Numbered from the stretch's first letter, positions 1 to 9,025 are shown. The stretch: DNA of 64,000 nt from Planococcus maitriensis (GCF_003289925.1 NZ_QLZQ01000001.1:558001-622000), one strand, 5' to 3'. The notes: generated from the letters alone by a model not told the origin. Made by a program: numbers and translations.

Positions 1-1
1 A

Positions 2-379
2 CCGTCGCCGCACGCCTATGCGTACGTTTCGCATATGTACCGCTCGGCAGAAGGGGATTTGGCGGATGTGCTCGCAGCCTTGCTTCCGTGCTATTGGCTT
101 TACTACGAAATCGGCGAACGCTTAAAGACCGCAACGCCGGAACAACCGATATTCCAGAAATGGATCGGCACATACGGCTCCGAATGGTTCGGGGAACTGG
201 TCAATGAACAAATCGCACGCATGGACCGGTTGGCTGAAGGCTTGCCGGAAGAACGCCGCGAGGAATTGAAGACACGCTTCAGAAGGAGCAGCTATTATGA
301 ATGGCAGTTCTGGCAGCAGGCGTGGACGATGGAAACTTGGGAGCTGCCGGCGCAAAAGGAGAGTGCCCGCCATGCTTAG
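2..379 (+). CDS. tenA: Thiaminase II / aminopyrimidine aminohydrolase, C-terminal part
   Basis: The gene enters from the left edge, so only about the last 125 residues are visible. TenA hydrolyses aminopyrimidine breakdown products of thiamin so that the HMP moiety can be salvaged. The fragment carries the family's aromatic-rich CYWLYYEIGERL segment and, near the end, YYEWQFW, whose Glu corresponds to the catalytic Glu of TenA. The stop lies 8 bases inside thiM, so translation is probably coupled. A TPP riboswitch would be expected upstream, outside the window. Family assignment is firm; the start is not visible. Confidence 0.93.
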   Translation, partial: PSPHAYAYVSHMYRSAEGDLADVLAALLPCYWLYYEIGERLKTATPEQPIFQKWIGTYGSEWFGELVNEQIARMDRLAEGLPEERREELKTRFRRSSYYEWQFWQQAWTMETWELPAQKESARHA

Positions 380-1133
380 GGAGTTGCGCGCACGCAAACC
401 ATTGATCCATTGCATCACCAACCACGTCGTCTCGAATTTCCAGGCAAACGGACTCCTCGCGCTCGGCGTCTCGCCGGTCATGGGCGATGAACGGCAGGAA
501 GTCGCGGAATTAACGGGACACGCCGATGCCCTATCGCTCAATATCGGCACGGTCACGGAGCGTTCATTCGAAAGCATGCTCATCGCGGGACGCGCGGCGA
601 TGGAAACAGGCATCCCGATTGTATTGGATCCGGTAGGTGCCGGGGCGACGAGCTACCGGCTGAAATCAGTAAAGCGGTTGCTCGCGGAACTCGATATCAC
701 GTTGCTCCGCTGCAACGCCGGCGAACTCGCGGCGATTGCAGGAGCCGGCTGGCAAGCGCGCGGCGTCGATGCCGGGGAAGGCCAAGGCGACTTGGAAGCC
801 CTCGCGAAGCAAGTGGCTGATGAATATCAAATTTTGGTCGCGGTGACTGGGACTAGCGATTTAGTGACGGACGGCGAACGCACCGGTCACATCACAGGCG
901 GAGATCCGTTAATGGCGTCGGTCACCGGGATGGGCTGCCTGCTCAGTGCGGTGCTTGCCGCCTTCTTGACGGACAAAGAATCTACCCCGATAGATGCGCT
1001 TGCTTATGGTTTGCAGATGTATGCGAATGCAGGAAGCCGTGCCTCGAAAATCGCCTTGAATCCAGGAACTTTCCAGATGGCCTTTTTGGACGAACTATCC
1101 AAACGACAGGAGGCGGTTCTTTATGGAAACTAA
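372..1133 (+). CDS. thiM: Hydroxyethylthiazole kinase
   Basis: ThiM phosphorylates 4-methyl-5-(2-hydroxyethyl)thiazole for thiamin salvage. The protein starts [20 protein letters not shown], the typical family opening, and contains the ribokinase-fold segments [10 protein letters not shown] and GTSDLVTDG, then VTGMGCLL near residue 200. The open frame extends upstream to 297, but the ATG at 372 follows AAAGGAG at a proper distance and gives the usual length (253 aa). It overlaps tenA by 8 bases and thiD by 11 bases, so it belongs to a tightly packed thi operon. Confidence 0.95.
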   Translation: MLRELRARKPLIHCITNHVVSNFQANGLLALGVSPVMGDERQEVAELTGHADALSLNIGTVTERSFESMLIAGRAAMETGIPIVLDPVGAGATSYRLKSVKRLLAELDITLLRCNAGELAAIAGAGWQARGVDAGEGQGDLEALAKQVADEYQILVAVTGTSDLVTDGERTGHITGGDPLMASVTGMGCLLSAVLAAFLTDKESTPIDALAYGLQMYANAGSRASKIALNPGTFQMAFLDELSKRQEAVLYGN

Positions 1134-2001
1134 AGCGCAAGTACTGACGATCGCCGGATCCGATTCAGGCGGCGGTGCAGGCATACAGGCCGATTTGAAA
1201 ACCTTCCAGGAACTCGGCGCATTCGGCTGTTCAGTAGTAACGGCGGTGACTGCCCAAAACACATTGGGTGTCCACGGCATTTATCCCATGGACCGAAAAG
1301 CAGTGAAAGAACAGCTCGATGCGATCGGGACGGACTTCGATATCCGCGCGCTCAAGACCGGCATGCTGTTTGACGCCGGCATCATCGAAGAAACAGCTCA
1401 AGGCATCAAGCGCTACGGTTGGGAACAGCTCGTCATCGATCCCGTCATGATCGCAAAAGGCGGCGCTTCCTTATTGCAACAGGAAGCAGTGGAAGCCATC
1501 AAAACGATGCTCGTGCCGCTCGCTGCGATCATCACGCCGAACATCCCGGAAGCGGAAGTGTTGAGCGGGATAGACATCATAGACAAGGCATCTCGAAGAA
1601 TGGCGGCGGAAGCGATTTTATCGCTCGGTGCCGAAGCCGTGATCATCAAAGGCGGCCATAGCACCGACCCTGACATAGCGGAAGACTTCTATCTGGATCA
1701 GCAAGGCACAGCGATTTTGCTGCGCTCGGAACGGCTCCAGACGGAACAGACGCATGGGACCGGCTGTACGTTTTCAGCGGCGCTGACAGCTGAACTCGGC
1801 AAAGGCAAGCCGGTGGAAGAAGCCCTGTTCACTGCCAAGGAATTCATCCAGGCAGCTCTCGCGCATCCGCTTCACATCGGCCACGGCCACGGCCCGACAC
1901 ATCATGCGGCGTACAAAGAATCTATCGAAAAGGAAGTGGTTCATCTTGTTCGGGAATCCAGCGATTTATTTTCTAATGGGTACGGCCAACGCCGGTACTA
2001 A
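1123..2001 (+). CDS. thiD: Bifunctional hydroxymethylpyrimidine kinase / HMP-phosphate kinase
   Basis: ThiD phosphorylates HMP twice to HMP-PP, the pyrimidine substrate of ThiE. The start is typical ([20 protein letters not shown]), followed by LKTGMLF and [11 protein letters not shown], and the C-terminal [12 protein letters not shown] anion-hole and catalytic-base motif near residue 210. At 292 aa it is about 20 residues longer than usual. The extra tail is encoded in the 56 bases that overlap thiE, and it has no recognisable domain. RBS AGGAGG lies just upstream within the end of thiM. Confidence 0.95.
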   Translation: METKAQVLTIAGSDSGGGAGIQADLKTFQELGAFGCSVVTAVTAQNTLGVHGIYPMDRKAVKEQLDAIGTDFDIRALKTGMLFDAGIIEETAQGIKRYGWEQLVIDPVMIAKGGASLLQQEAVEAIKTMLVPLAAIITPNIPEAEVLSGIDIIDKASRRMAAEAILSLGAEAVIIKGGHSTDPDIAEDFYLDQQGTAILLRSERLQTEQTHGTGCTFSAALTAELGKGKPVEEALFTAKEFIQAALAHPLHIGHGHGPTHHAAYKESIEKEVVHLVRESSDLFSNGYGQRRY

Positions 2002-2593
2002 AGAGCCGCTTGCGCTGCTCGAAGAAGCGCTTCAAGGCGGCATCACCCATTTCCAGTTACGCGAAAAAGGGCGTGGGGCGTTGACGGGCGATGCGCTTGT
2101 AGAGTTCGCCGCAGAATGCAAGGGCCTATGCCGCGAATACGGAGTTCCGATCTTCATCAATGACGATGTCGAACTGGCTTGCACAATCGAAGCGGACGGC
2201 ATCCATATCGGCCAGGACGATATGGACTGCGGACAAGTGAGAAAACAAATCGGCGCGTCGATGGCTCTTGGCGTTTCGGTACATTCAGTCAAAGAAGCGA
2301 ATGAAGCGCTGACGTGCGGCGCCACGTATCTCGGCATGGGACCGGTATTTGGCACACGCACAAAAAGCGATGCGAAACCGCCGGCGGGTGTTGCTGAAAT
2401 CATTAAAGTGAAAACCCAATATCCGCACGTACCGGTCATTGGCATCGGCGGCATCGAACCGGGCAACGCCGAAATGGTCTGGCGGGCAGGTGTTTCGGGC
2501 ATCGCCGTTATTTCCTCCATTGCAGGGGCACAAGATGTCGCGGAACAAATCGAACGGTTTAAACAATCGATTCCGGGGAGGCGTGTCGGATGA
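1946..2593 (+). CDS. thiE: Thiamine phosphate synthase
   Basis: ThiE joins HMP-PP and thiazole phosphate into thiamin phosphate. Family segments are THFQLREKG near residue 30, FINDDVELA, DGIHIGQDDM and LGMGPVFGT, and the C-terminal IGGI plus AVISSI phosphate loop, consistent with the TIM-barrel family. I chose the TTG at 1946 ([17 protein letters not shown]) because AAAAGGAAG lies about 9 bases upstream and the protein then aligns at normal length (215 aa). An ATG at 1904 is open but gives an unusual leader. The gene overlaps thiD by 56 bases and thiW by 4. Confidence 0.93.
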   Translation: MFGNPAIYFLMGTANAGTKEPLALLEEALQGGITHFQLREKGRGALTGDALVEFAAECKGLCREYGVPIFINDDVELACTIEADGIHIGQDDMDCGQVRKQIGASMALGVSVHSVKEANEALTCGATYLGMGPVFGTRTKSDAKPPAGVAEIIKVKTQYPHVPVIGIGGIEPGNAEMVWRAGVSGIAVISSIAGAQDVAEQIERFKQSIPGRRVG

Positions 2594-3078
2594 ATACGAA
2601 AAAACTCGTACTCATGGCGATGTTCGTCGCACTCGCCGTCGCCGGATCTGCGTTCGTCTGGTTCCCAGCCGGCATCGCCCGCGCCTATCCGGTACAGCAT
2701 GCCATCAATGTCATCGCAGCTGTCGTCTTCGGGCCAGGACCTGCAGTCGTCATCGCCTTATTGACAGGTGCGGTTCGTGTCTTAACGGGGACCGGCTCGC
2801 TGCTCGCTTTTCCGGGAGGCATGATCGGCGCCTTGCTTGCTGGTGTCTTTTACCGCTACAGCGGACGGATCGGTTTTGCGGCAGCGGGTGAGATCCTTGG
2901 AACCGGCATCATCGCCTCGCTCGTCGCGGTGCCTTATGCGCGCATTCTCATGGGAACCGAAGTCGGTGCCTTGTTCTTCATGCCGCCATTTCTCGTATCG
3001 AGCATCAGCGGTGCAGTACTTGGCGTAGTGTTAGTGTACCGTTTGAAGAAAACGAAAAGCAGTAAATTATTGGCGTGA
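2590..3078 (+). CDS. thiW: ThiW, S-component of an ECF thiazole-type transporter
   Basis: Very hydrophobic 162-residue protein with about five membrane segments, opening MNTKKLVLMAMFVALAVAGS and with the FPGGMIGALLAGVFY segment of the ThiW family. As an energy-coupling-factor substrate-binding subunit it would use shared EcfAA'T modules encoded elsewhere. ThiW is thought to import a thiamin precursor (thiazole), which fits its position after thiM and thiE. The start ATG overlaps the thiE stop (ATGA). It is the last gene of the operon and is followed by a terminator. Confidence 0.9.
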   Translation: MNTKKLVLMAMFVALAVAGSAFVWFPAGIARAYPVQHAINVIAAVVFGPGPAVVIALLTGAVRVLTGTGSLLAFPGGMIGALLAGVFYRYSGRIGFAAAGEILGTGIIASLVAVPYARILMGTEVGALFFMPPFLVSSISGAVLGVVLVYRLKKTKSSKLLA

Positions 3079-3153
3079 TAAGTATGGAGTTATCGATAGC
3101 ACACTAGTAGCCCGCCGAAATATCTGGCAGAAGATCGGCATTATGATTATGAA

Positions 3154-3195
3154 AAAGACCGTGTTCACGCAAAAGCGCAGACACGGTCTTTAGTT
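3154..3195. terminator. Bidirectional terminator between thiW and the methyltransferase gene
   Basis: Perfect 11-bp stem AAAGACCGTGT / ACACGGTCTTT (3154-3164 with 3181-3191), with A-rich and T-rich flanks. It can end thiW on the plus strand and the converging methyltransferase gene on the minus strand. Confidence 0.85.
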
Positions 3196-3946
3196 ATTTC
3201 CTTACTTTAATGATAAAGCTCGTCGGGAATTTCTGCGCTTTGTAAAGCGAGTAATAACGGTCGGACACTTTCGCCTTCACAGCCTTCAAGTCTTGCGGAA
3301 CATCCGGTTCGACGACTTGCTCGATCGAAAAACCGGCTTTCACCAATGCGTTCAAATACGTGCTGAACTTGCGTTTCGGGATGGTCATCGGCGCATTTTC
3401 GCCTTTAAAATTGGCATAATGCACGCTGCCTTCATCCTGGTAAGATCCATTCAGTGAAACAAGCCCATCTTCGCTTTTCAAATGGACATAGAGCGGGTGG
3501 TCCCAACTGAAAACGAACGACCCGCCAGGCTTTAAGTACGAATAGATTAACTCAAACGTCCGGTCGAGATCCACCGTCCAGCCGATCGCATAAATCGAGT
3601 AGACGATATCGAAATAGGCTTCCGGCAACCCGATATCTTCTTCCATCGCAGCGCAATAGAGCTGTGCATCCAAGCCATCCAACAATTCGGTCGCCTGTTC
3701 GATTTGCTTATCGGACAAATCGACGCCCCAAATATCTTTGGCGCCTTGCGCATTCATATAAAGCAAGGAATGGCCGCTGCCACAGCCGATATCGAGTACA
3801 TTTTTCCCTTCAATCGAATCAAATAAGCGCAATTCTTCCTCGCTTTGGGTAAATGGCCCGTAGCCAGGCAGCGCATCGACACCGTTGAAATGGCCGGCGA
3901 CCGTGTTCCAGCTCGTGCGGTTTTGTTTCAGAATGTCTATGTTCAC
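3194..3946 (-). CDS. Class I SAM-dependent methyltransferase
   Basis: 250-residue soluble protein with the SAM-binding motif VLDIGCGSGHS near residue 50, followed by the acidic strand end IWGVDLS and a motif IV/post-motif block (FDIVYSIYAIGW). The second half, with HPLYVHL and a C-terminal helical region, resembles UbiE/Methyltransf_11-type small-molecule methyltransferases. The substrate cannot be told from sequence. It is convergent with the thi operon and appears monocistronic. RBS AGGGGGAG lies upstream of the ATG at 3946. Confidence 0.85.
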   Translation of the reverse strand: MNIDILKQNRTSWNTVAGHFNGVDALPGYGPFTQSEEELRLFDSIEGKNVLDIGCGSGHSLLYMNAQGAKDIWGVDLSDKQIEQATELLDGLDAQLYCAAMEEDIGLPEAYFDIVYSIYAIGWTVDLDRTFELIYSYLKPGGSFVFSWDHPLYVHLKSEDGLVSLNGSYQDEGSVHYANFKGENAPMTIPKRKFSTYLNALVKAGFSIEQVVEPDVPQDLKAVKAKVSDRYYSLYKAQKFPTSFIIKVRK

Positions 3947-4089
3947 TTAAACTCCCCCTGTCCTTTAATCATTCTCGGGAAGTGAAAGAATCTCCTTCCT
4001 GTAGAATAAGGGAGCAGCGAATAACGCGGGGACGTTAAGGGTAATGAAGGAGAAAGACAAATAGCCAAAGTAAGGAATGAGGGAATCAC

Positions 4090-4542
4090 ATGCCCATGAT
4101 CTACCATGAAACGTATATTGAAGCACCGATTGAGCGCGTATTCGACTTGGCGCGGAGCATCGAAGTGCATATAGAAACCGTCCCGAAAACCAACGAACGC
4201 GCCATTGCCGGCACGACAAGCGGGCTGATGGAGTTGGGCGACTGGGTGACATGGAAAGCGACGCATCTCGGCGTCCGCCAAAAGCTCACGTCGAAAATCA
4301 CCGAGATGGAGCGGCCGTACCGATTCAGCGACGCCATGGTCAAAGGCGCTTTTCATTCCTTCCATCACACACATGAATTCACTGAAAGCGGAAGCGGCAC
4401 GCTGATGAAAGACTGGTTCGTCTACCGGGCACCGTTTGGCGTCATCGGAAAAATCGCCGATAAATTATTTCTCGAACGCCATATGGAGAAATTCCTGTCG
4501 ACGCGCGCAGCTGAATTGAAGCGCATCGCAGAAAACCGATAA
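4090..4542 (+). CDS. SRPBCC-family protein
   Basis: 150-residue protein with the START/SRPBCC helix-grip pattern: an N-terminal strand YHETYIEAPIERVFDLARS, central strands with GDWVTWKATHLG, FHHTHEF and GSGTLMKDWFVYRAPFG, and a long C-terminal helix ending RAAELKRIAENR. Members bind hydrophobic ligands in a cavity; some close relatives are annotated as cell-division-inhibitor-like, but no function can be inferred here. RBS AAGGAATGAGGG precedes the ATG. A strong terminator follows directly, so it is a single-gene unit. Confidence 0.8.
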   Translation: MPMIYHETYIEAPIERVFDLARSIEVHIETVPKTNERAIAGTTSGLMELGDWVTWKATHLGVRQKLTSKITEMERPYRFSDAMVKGAFHSFHHTHEFTESGSGTLMKDWFVYRAPFGVIGKIADKLFLERHMEKFLSTRAAELKRIAENR

Positions 4543-4549
4543 GCATAAA

Positions 4550-4585
4550 AAAATCCATCCGCATATATGCCGCGGATGGATTTTT
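4550..4585 (+). terminator. Intrinsic terminator of the SRPBCC gene
   Basis: Perfect 13-bp stem AAAATCCATCCGC / GCGGATGGATTTT with an ATATATGCC loop, followed by Ts. Starts 8 bases after the stop codon. Confidence 0.9.
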
Positions 4586-4642
4586 CAAAGCGTTAGACAA
4601 ATCTAACTTCTTACTCGACAGTCAAAAATCAATGAGATAGCT

Positions 4643-4765
4643 AAGTATTTGGAGAAGCGTTCGCTCGACTCCTGTGGATCAGCGAGACGACCGAGACCCC
4701 GCAAGCAGCGAAGCGAATGAGGAGGCTTGGGCGCGAGCCCCCGGAAAGCGAGCGATAAGCTTCGG
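4643..4765. repeat. Intergenic hairpin repeat, family A (inverted copy)
   Basis: Read on the minus strand it carries the family A landmarks in order: GCTTTCC, GCCTCCTC, TCGCTTCG, TGCGGGGTCTCGG and CAGGAGTC. Other copies are near 17425, 23073 and 42355. It lies between the SRPBCC terminator and the end of the converging RsbR gene and has no credible reading frame. Confidence 0.7.
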
Positions 4766-4798
4766 AGAATACGGTTTCTTGATTCTTATGGGAGCAGC

Positions 4799-5647
4799 TT
4801 AGTTATTCGTAAACTCCAATTGGTGATGACGCAAGGCCTGGTCCAATTTATTGTAGATATCGATCTCACCGAAGTTGACGCCCAATTGGATCGCAGTCTG
4901 GGCGATTTCCGGGCTGATGCCGGCAAGTGCCGTGCGAACGCCGATGATTTTCAAGCCTTCGATCAGCTGGAAGATCTGGTGGGCGACCATCGTATCGATG
5001 ATGGGCACGCCGGAAAGATCGATGAACAGCCGCTCGATCGATTTCTCATGGCATTGCTGCAGGACGTTTTCAAAAATGATTTTAGCACGGTATGTATTGA
5101 TCTCGCCGATCAACGGAAGCAAGCCGCTGTCTTTGGAAAGCAGGATGACGGGTGCACTCATTTCGACGATCATTTCCTGTTGTGCATTCAGCCGGCGTTC
5201 GGCCGCTTTCGTGTTCTGGTCGATGAATTCAAGGATGATGGCATTCGTCGTGTCGACCACGGCTTGATTCCATGCATTCAACTGGGCATGCGTAATGGTC
5301 TCTTCCTGCAATACCGCAAATTCCTCGATCAGCTCCAAATACTGCTTTTGTGTGCGGAAGAATTCCTTGATGACCGCGTTGAACGGTGTCGATAAATGCG
5401 CTTCGTCATTGGCGACGCGCAAGATCCACTCTTTGAAGATCTCGATGCAATCGCTTATCTCCTTGCTGAGGGCCGAGCAGAACAGCTCGTGGAACTCGTA
5501 ATTCTGCTGCTTCAGCTTCTCGATTGCCTGGGGTTCTGTATCCCCGTAGACGCCGCCCGCGTCCTTATCGAGCGTTTCATACCATTGTTCAGTCAATCCC
5601 TTAGTTCTTTCCAATAAAAAATCCTGCAATTCAAGGTTTTTAAACAT
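4799..5647 (-). CDS. RsbR paralogue, stressosome STAS-domain protein
   Basis: 282 residues: an N-terminal all-helical globin-like sensor region (about 1-150) and a C-terminal STAS domain (about 160-275). Both threonines phosphorylated by RsbT in the RsbRA family are recognisable: GEINTYRAK (Thr185) and VPIIDTMVAHQ (Thr219), spaced 34 residues apart as in the B. subtilis protein. Such proteins assemble with RsbS into the stressosome that controls sigma-B. The gene is alone here, with no rsbS/rsbT/rsbV beside it, so it is probably an accessory paralogue. A sigma-B-type promoter elsewhere in the window (14111) fits an active pathway. Confidence 0.9.
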   Translation of the reverse strand: MFKNLELQDFLLERTKGLTEQWYETLDKDAGGVYGDTEPQAIEKLKQQNYEFHELFCSALSKEISDCIEIFKEWILRVANDEAHLSTPFNAVIKEFFRTQKQYLELIEEFAVLQEETITHAQLNAWNQAVVDTTNAIILEFIDQNTKAAERRLNAQQEMIVEMSAPVILLSKDSGLLPLIGEINTYRAKIIFENVLQQCHEKSIERLFIDLSGVPIIDTMVAHQIFQLIEGLKIIGVRTALAGISPEIAQTAIQLGVNFGEIDIYNKLDQALRHHQLEFTNN

Positions 5648-5987
5648 TTTCTTCTTCCCTTCAATGGAATGGTCTTCTCAAATGAAAATCATGCGCTAAA
5701 AGAACTTCACGAATTCAAACGATCGATACTATACATCTTAAAGCAATTGAAAAAAATATGCACGAAGACTGAGGGGACTGGCGGTTGGATTTTGCGCAAA
5801 GTCTGGAAGCTGAATCATTACCGTCATTTGCTTCGTACTGGGTTGCCGGCTGATCATTACGCTACGAAAGGACAAAAGTTACGGAATGGGAATTACCATA
5901 ATTATGTAGAAATGCCGGTGTCTTATTAGTATAGTTAAAGCAATAAGCATAATGAAGGTAACAGGAAGAAAGCGAAAGGGGAATTGC
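5648..5987. other. Intergenic region without a convincing gene
   Basis: Divergent spacer between the RsbR gene (minus) and the 5988 gene (plus). A frame of 86 codons at 5669-5929 has no RBS and an atypical composition, so I do not call it. I see no clear sigma-B promoter for the RsbR gene and no strong hairpin. The RBS AAAGGGGAA at its right end serves the next gene. Confidence 0.6.
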
Positions 5988-6473
5988 ATGAAATTCAAAC
6001 ACATCATTTACCTGATCGGCGCAATACTGGTATTTGTATTTGCAACACTCGCCAGTTGGTATGAAGGCGGGCAGCTGAGGGACATCTCGTGGGAATGGAA
6101 GTACTCAGCGGTATTTTCCACTTGGCTGAACGGGCCAGTGAACGAGGCAAGTGATATCTTGGTAATCGACCATTTCGTCTACGCGGCGAAATTCGAGCCG
6201 CTGTTTCCGTTGTTGATGGCAGCATCGTTCCTGTTCATCGTCTTCGAGCTATCGGCTTGGCTGTTGAGGGACCGGAAAACCATGCATATCGTCTTTTTGT
6301 CGCTGATGGCGGTGGGCTTGCTCTTGATGAGTGCGATGCTGCTGAACTCGCCGACGGCCGGGCTCACTTTGTTCTCCGGTTTCTTCGGGCTTTCAGGCCT
6401 CTTGACGCTCCTCCTGATCCTGTACCGCAACAATAAGAAATGGATGCGCCGGGCAGCCGAACGGACGGATTAA
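5988..6473 (+). CDS. DUF4306-like membrane protein
   Basis: 161 residues with about four membrane segments. The N-terminal part, with FATLASWYEGGQL and a following WEWKYSAVFSTW block, resembles the DUF4306 (YjdJ-like) family of Bacillales; function unknown. The frame is open from 5952, but the ATG at 5988 sits behind AAAGGGGAA and starts directly before the first hydrophobic helix. The next gene follows after 30 bases and is likely co-transcribed. Family match is from memory of the motif. Confidence 0.7.
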   Translation: MKFKHIIYLIGAILVFVFATLASWYEGGQLRDISWEWKYSAVFSTWLNGPVNEASDILVIDHFVYAAKFEPLFPLLMAASFLFIVFELSAWLLRDRKTMHIVFLSLMAVGLLLMSAMLLNSPTAGLTLFSGFFGLSGLLTLLLILYRNNKKWMRRAAERTD

Positions 6474-6503
6474 GGATTCATGATCCAATTCGGAGGTGTT
6501 CAA

Positions 6504-6851
6504 ATGGAATGGTTGGTGAATATCATGCCGATCCTATTCATAGCAGGGTTTGCATATGAATTGATTGTGCAGATCAAAAAATCTCTGTTCATCGTGAAGT
6601 CGGTGCCATGGGATACAACAAGCAATAAACGAGCGGTTTTTGGAAATCACCTATATACATTGACTCTTGCAGGATTTGTCCTGTCATTGATTGTCAATCT
6701 GCTTGTATTCAATCAATACATTCAACAGCCACAAGGCACGGCCAATGCGGCTAGCTTAAGCGCATTCGTCTGCTTGCTGGGGATGTTCATTGCCAAACTC
6801 GGCATCATGCCAAAAGAACAAGACTTTAAAGCATTGTCTTCCAGCAAATAA
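6504..6851 (+). CDS. Small membrane protein of unknown function
   Basis: 115 residues with three predicted membrane helices (about 5-22, 48-68, 85-103) and a charged loop around residues 24-45. The ATG at 6504 has the RBS CGGAGGTG eight bases upstream; the open frame from 6480 lacks one. It follows the DUF4306-like gene by 30 bases and ends before a strong terminator, so the two probably form one transcript. I do not recognise the family. Confidence 0.7.
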   Translation: MEWLVNIMPILFIAGFAYELIVQIKKSLFIVKSVPWDTTSNKRAVFGNHLYTLTLAGFVLSLIVNLLVFNQYIQQPQGTANAASLSAFVCLLGMFIAKLGIMPKEQDFKALSSSK

Positions 6852-6854
6852 AAT

Positions 6855-6900
6855 AGCCTCCGGTTCGAGCCGAAAAATGGTCTCAACCGGAGGCTTTCTT
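6855..6900. terminator. Bidirectional terminator
   Basis: Stem AGCCTCCGGTT / AACCGGAGGCT (6855-6865 with 6885-6895) followed by TTTCTT. It lies between the convergent 6504 and 6907 genes. Confidence 0.85.
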
Positions 6901-6906
6901 GTGGAA

Positions 6907-7404
6907 TTAAAGAAGGAACAGCAATACGCACAAGCTCACGAAAGTGGCACCGAATGAGATTTCGATTTTCGTTTCTTTCGCACTTTCGTGTTTCACTTTA
7001 TGCACCACCGAAAGCACAAACAGGCTGTAGAGGAATAAAAAGAAATAAAGAATCCCGTATAGAATCCAGCGGGCATCCGTGATCCAGCCGCTCAAAGGAG
7101 TGAAGACGGCAGCTGAAATGAACAAAACAACAGAAACCGCGAGCAACAGTCCCGACAGCACGTTCATCTTGTTCCACAAGGGGGGCGACAGGAAGCGTCC
7201 GCTTTTTTTGCTGTGGAAGATGAAAAACAAATGGATCAAGCTCGTGCTCAGCAAGATGAAGGTCAGCACGATCAGCATTGAGCTGACGGCACCCGACGTA
7301 AGCACGTTTCCGATATTGACTGAATAGAATTCGGCCAGGAAAGCCAGGGCGATCAAGCCTGCCAAAGCGGCCACTTGGTAAACAGTCCATTTTGAAAATA
7401 GCAT
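6907..7404 (-). CDS. Membrane protein of unknown function
   Basis: 165 residues with about five hydrophobic helices and a short lysine/glutamate-rich loop (HKVKHESAKETKIE) before the last one. RBS AAAGGAG lies upstream of the ATG at 7404. The protein has no motif I recognise. It is monocistronic, convergent with the 6504 gene and divergent from the prs-like gene. Confidence 0.7.
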   Translation of the reverse strand: MLFSKWTVYQVAALAGLIALAFLAEFYSVNIGNVLTSGAVSSMLIVLTFILLSTSLIHLFFIFHSKKSGRFLSPPLWNKMNVLSGLLLAVSVVLFISAAVFTPLSGWITDARWILYGILYFFLFLYSLFVLSVVHKVKHESAKETKIEISFGATFVSLCVLLFLL

Positions 7405-7713
7405 CCAATTCTCCTTTTGGCAGTTTCGATTGAGTTCTGTGTGAATATCTTAAAAGCCTTACCTTACTGTACGGGATAACAGGGAAATGGTTTCGATATT
7501 GAAGGGAATAGAGCGGTTGCCTATCTCGATTTTGTGGCAGATTTTCTACTAAGCCGGTAAACAAGGGCGCGATTCTCCGTCATCGGTGGCATTTGCGCCA
7601 AGAAACAGCTATCATGAAACCAACTGATACAAGCCGCATGATCAGAAATTTTCATGGGAAACAGTCAGCTATCAATCCAGGAATTTATAATTTGCTGAAA
7701 GGGGAGTTGAACG
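7405..7713. other. Intergenic region upstream of the prs-like gene
   Basis: 309 bases separating two divergent genes. It should hold both promoters, but I see no pair of boxes close enough to consensus to call. A 61-codon frame at 7593-7778 runs into prs in another frame and is rejected. Confidence 0.5.
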
Positions 7714-8664
7714 GTGGCTTATCAATTAAGAGAAAACTTCAAGCTATTCTCGTTGAATTCAAACCAGGAACTGGCTAAGGAGATCGCGGATCAACTCGGC
7801 TGTGAGCTGGGCAAAAACTCCATCACCCATTTTAGCGATGGGGAAATCCAAATCCATATCGAAGAAAGCGTGCGCGGGGCAGAAGTCTACGTCGTGCAAT
7901 CGACTTCGCAGCCAGGCCATGAGCACGTCATGGAGCTATTGATCATGATCGACGCCTTGAAACGGGCATCGGCAGACTCCATCACAGCGGTCATTCCATA
8001 TTATGGATACGCACGACAGGACCGGAAAGCAAGTTCACGCGAACCGATCACGGCGAAGCTCGTGGCGAACATGCTGGTGAAAGCGGGCGTGGACCACGTC
8101 ATCACGATGGATTTCCATGCGCCGCAAGTGCAGGGCTTCTTCAATATCCCGGTCGACCAATTGCTCGGCATCACCGAACTCTCCGAGCATTTCATCAACA
8201 AAAAGCTCGAAGACGCCATCGTCATGGCACCGGATAACGGCGGATTGAGCAGGGCGCGCAGGCTTGCGGATCGCCTCAATGTGCCGATCGGCTTCATCGA
8301 CAAGCGCAAGATGCCGGATGAAACCGAAAGCATGAACATCGTCGGGGACATCAAAGGCAAGAACGCCGTCATCATCGTCGACATCGTCGATACTGCGAAG
8401 ACCGTTTCCGATGCAGCGAACCTGCTTGTGGAAAATGGCGCAAAAGCGGTCTACGCTTGCTGTACGCATGCCGTGTTGTCGGGCGATTCCGTCCAGCGCA
8501 TCCAGGACTCCGCATTGACGGAACTCGTCGTCACCAACACGATCCGCGTGCCGGAGGAAAAGCAAATCCCGAAAATCACCATCCTGTCCGTCGCGCCATT
8601 GCTCGCAGAAGCGATCGAGCACGTGCATAACGAAAAGCCGGTCAGCCCTTTGTTTGAAGGATGA
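7714..8664 (+). CDS. Divergent ribose-phosphate pyrophosphokinase (PRPP synthetase) paralogue
   Basis: 316 residues, full length for class I PRPP synthetase, which makes PRPP from ribose 5-phosphate and ATP. Conserved blocks include [30 protein letters not shown] and APDNGG. Several normally invariant positions differ. The ribose-phosphate loop reads VDIVDTAKT (222-230) instead of the usual DDIIDTAGT, the flexible loop has DKRK (Arg199 to Lys) followed by a shortened segment, and RKARSRE is RKASSRE. Starts with GTG behind AAAGGGGAG and ends at a strong terminator; single-gene unit. The canonical prs is expected elsewhere (glmU-prs), so this is probably a second, specialised or weakly active copy. 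Confidence 0.88.
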   Translation: MAYQLRENFKLFSLNSNQELAKEIADQLGCELGKNSITHFSDGEIQIHIEESVRGAEVYVVQSTSQPGHEHVMELLIMIDALKRASADSITAVIPYYGYARQDRKASSREPITAKLVANMLVKAGVDHVITMDFHAPQVQGFFNIPVDQLLGITELSEHFINKKLEDAIVMAPDNGGLSRARRLADRLNVPIGFIDKRKMPDETESMNIVGDIKGKNAVIIVDIVDTAKTVSDAANLLVENGAKAVYACCTHAVLSGDSVQRIQDSALTELVVTNTIRVPEEKQIPKITILSVAPLLAEAIEHVHNEKPVSPLFEG

Positions 8665-8680
8665 TCATAGAGAAATGAAG

Positions 8681-8731
8681 CGAACCCCAAATGCGTGTCA
8701 GCTAGACGGCGCGTATTTGGGGTTCGTTTTT
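8681..8731 (+). terminator. Intrinsic terminator of the prs-like gene
   Basis: Stem CGAACCCCAAATGCG with CGCGTATTTGGGGTTCG (8681-8695 / 8710-8726), followed by five Ts. Confidence 0.9.
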
Positions 8732-9025
8732 GTTTGGTGCGGAACAAGGAATTACAGATTCGAAAGTCCAGCAATTGAAGAGTTAAAGGTCAAACAGCGT
8801 ATAAACCTTAGGGAAATCCGCTGTTTTCTTTATGAATAGGAACCGCTGCAAAAACTGAATATGTTAGAGTGAAAATATGGAAATGTATCTTGTTCAAATC
8901 CATTTTAATTTTATGTGAAACAATATTTTCTTCTTGTTCCATTCTGCTAGTTCGAAACAAAACGAAACGCAATCTTAAATTAAACGGTATATAGAAAAAG
9001 CAATCAATAGAAGGAGGGAAGGACA
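8732..9025. other. Non-coding spacer
   Basis: AT-rich region between the prs terminator and the next gene, presumably containing its promoter. A frame at 8654-8839 overlaps the prs stop and terminator and is not a gene. GAAGGAGGGAAGG at the right end is the RBS of the next gene. Confidence 0.5.

Noticed and set aside
5669-5929. 86-codon frame between rsbR-like and DUF4306-like genes
   Set aside because: No RBS, unusual composition for the window and no recognisable feature; lies in a divergent promoter region.
7593-7778. 61-codon frame running into prs
   Set aside because: Overlaps the well-supported prs start in a different frame and has no RBS.
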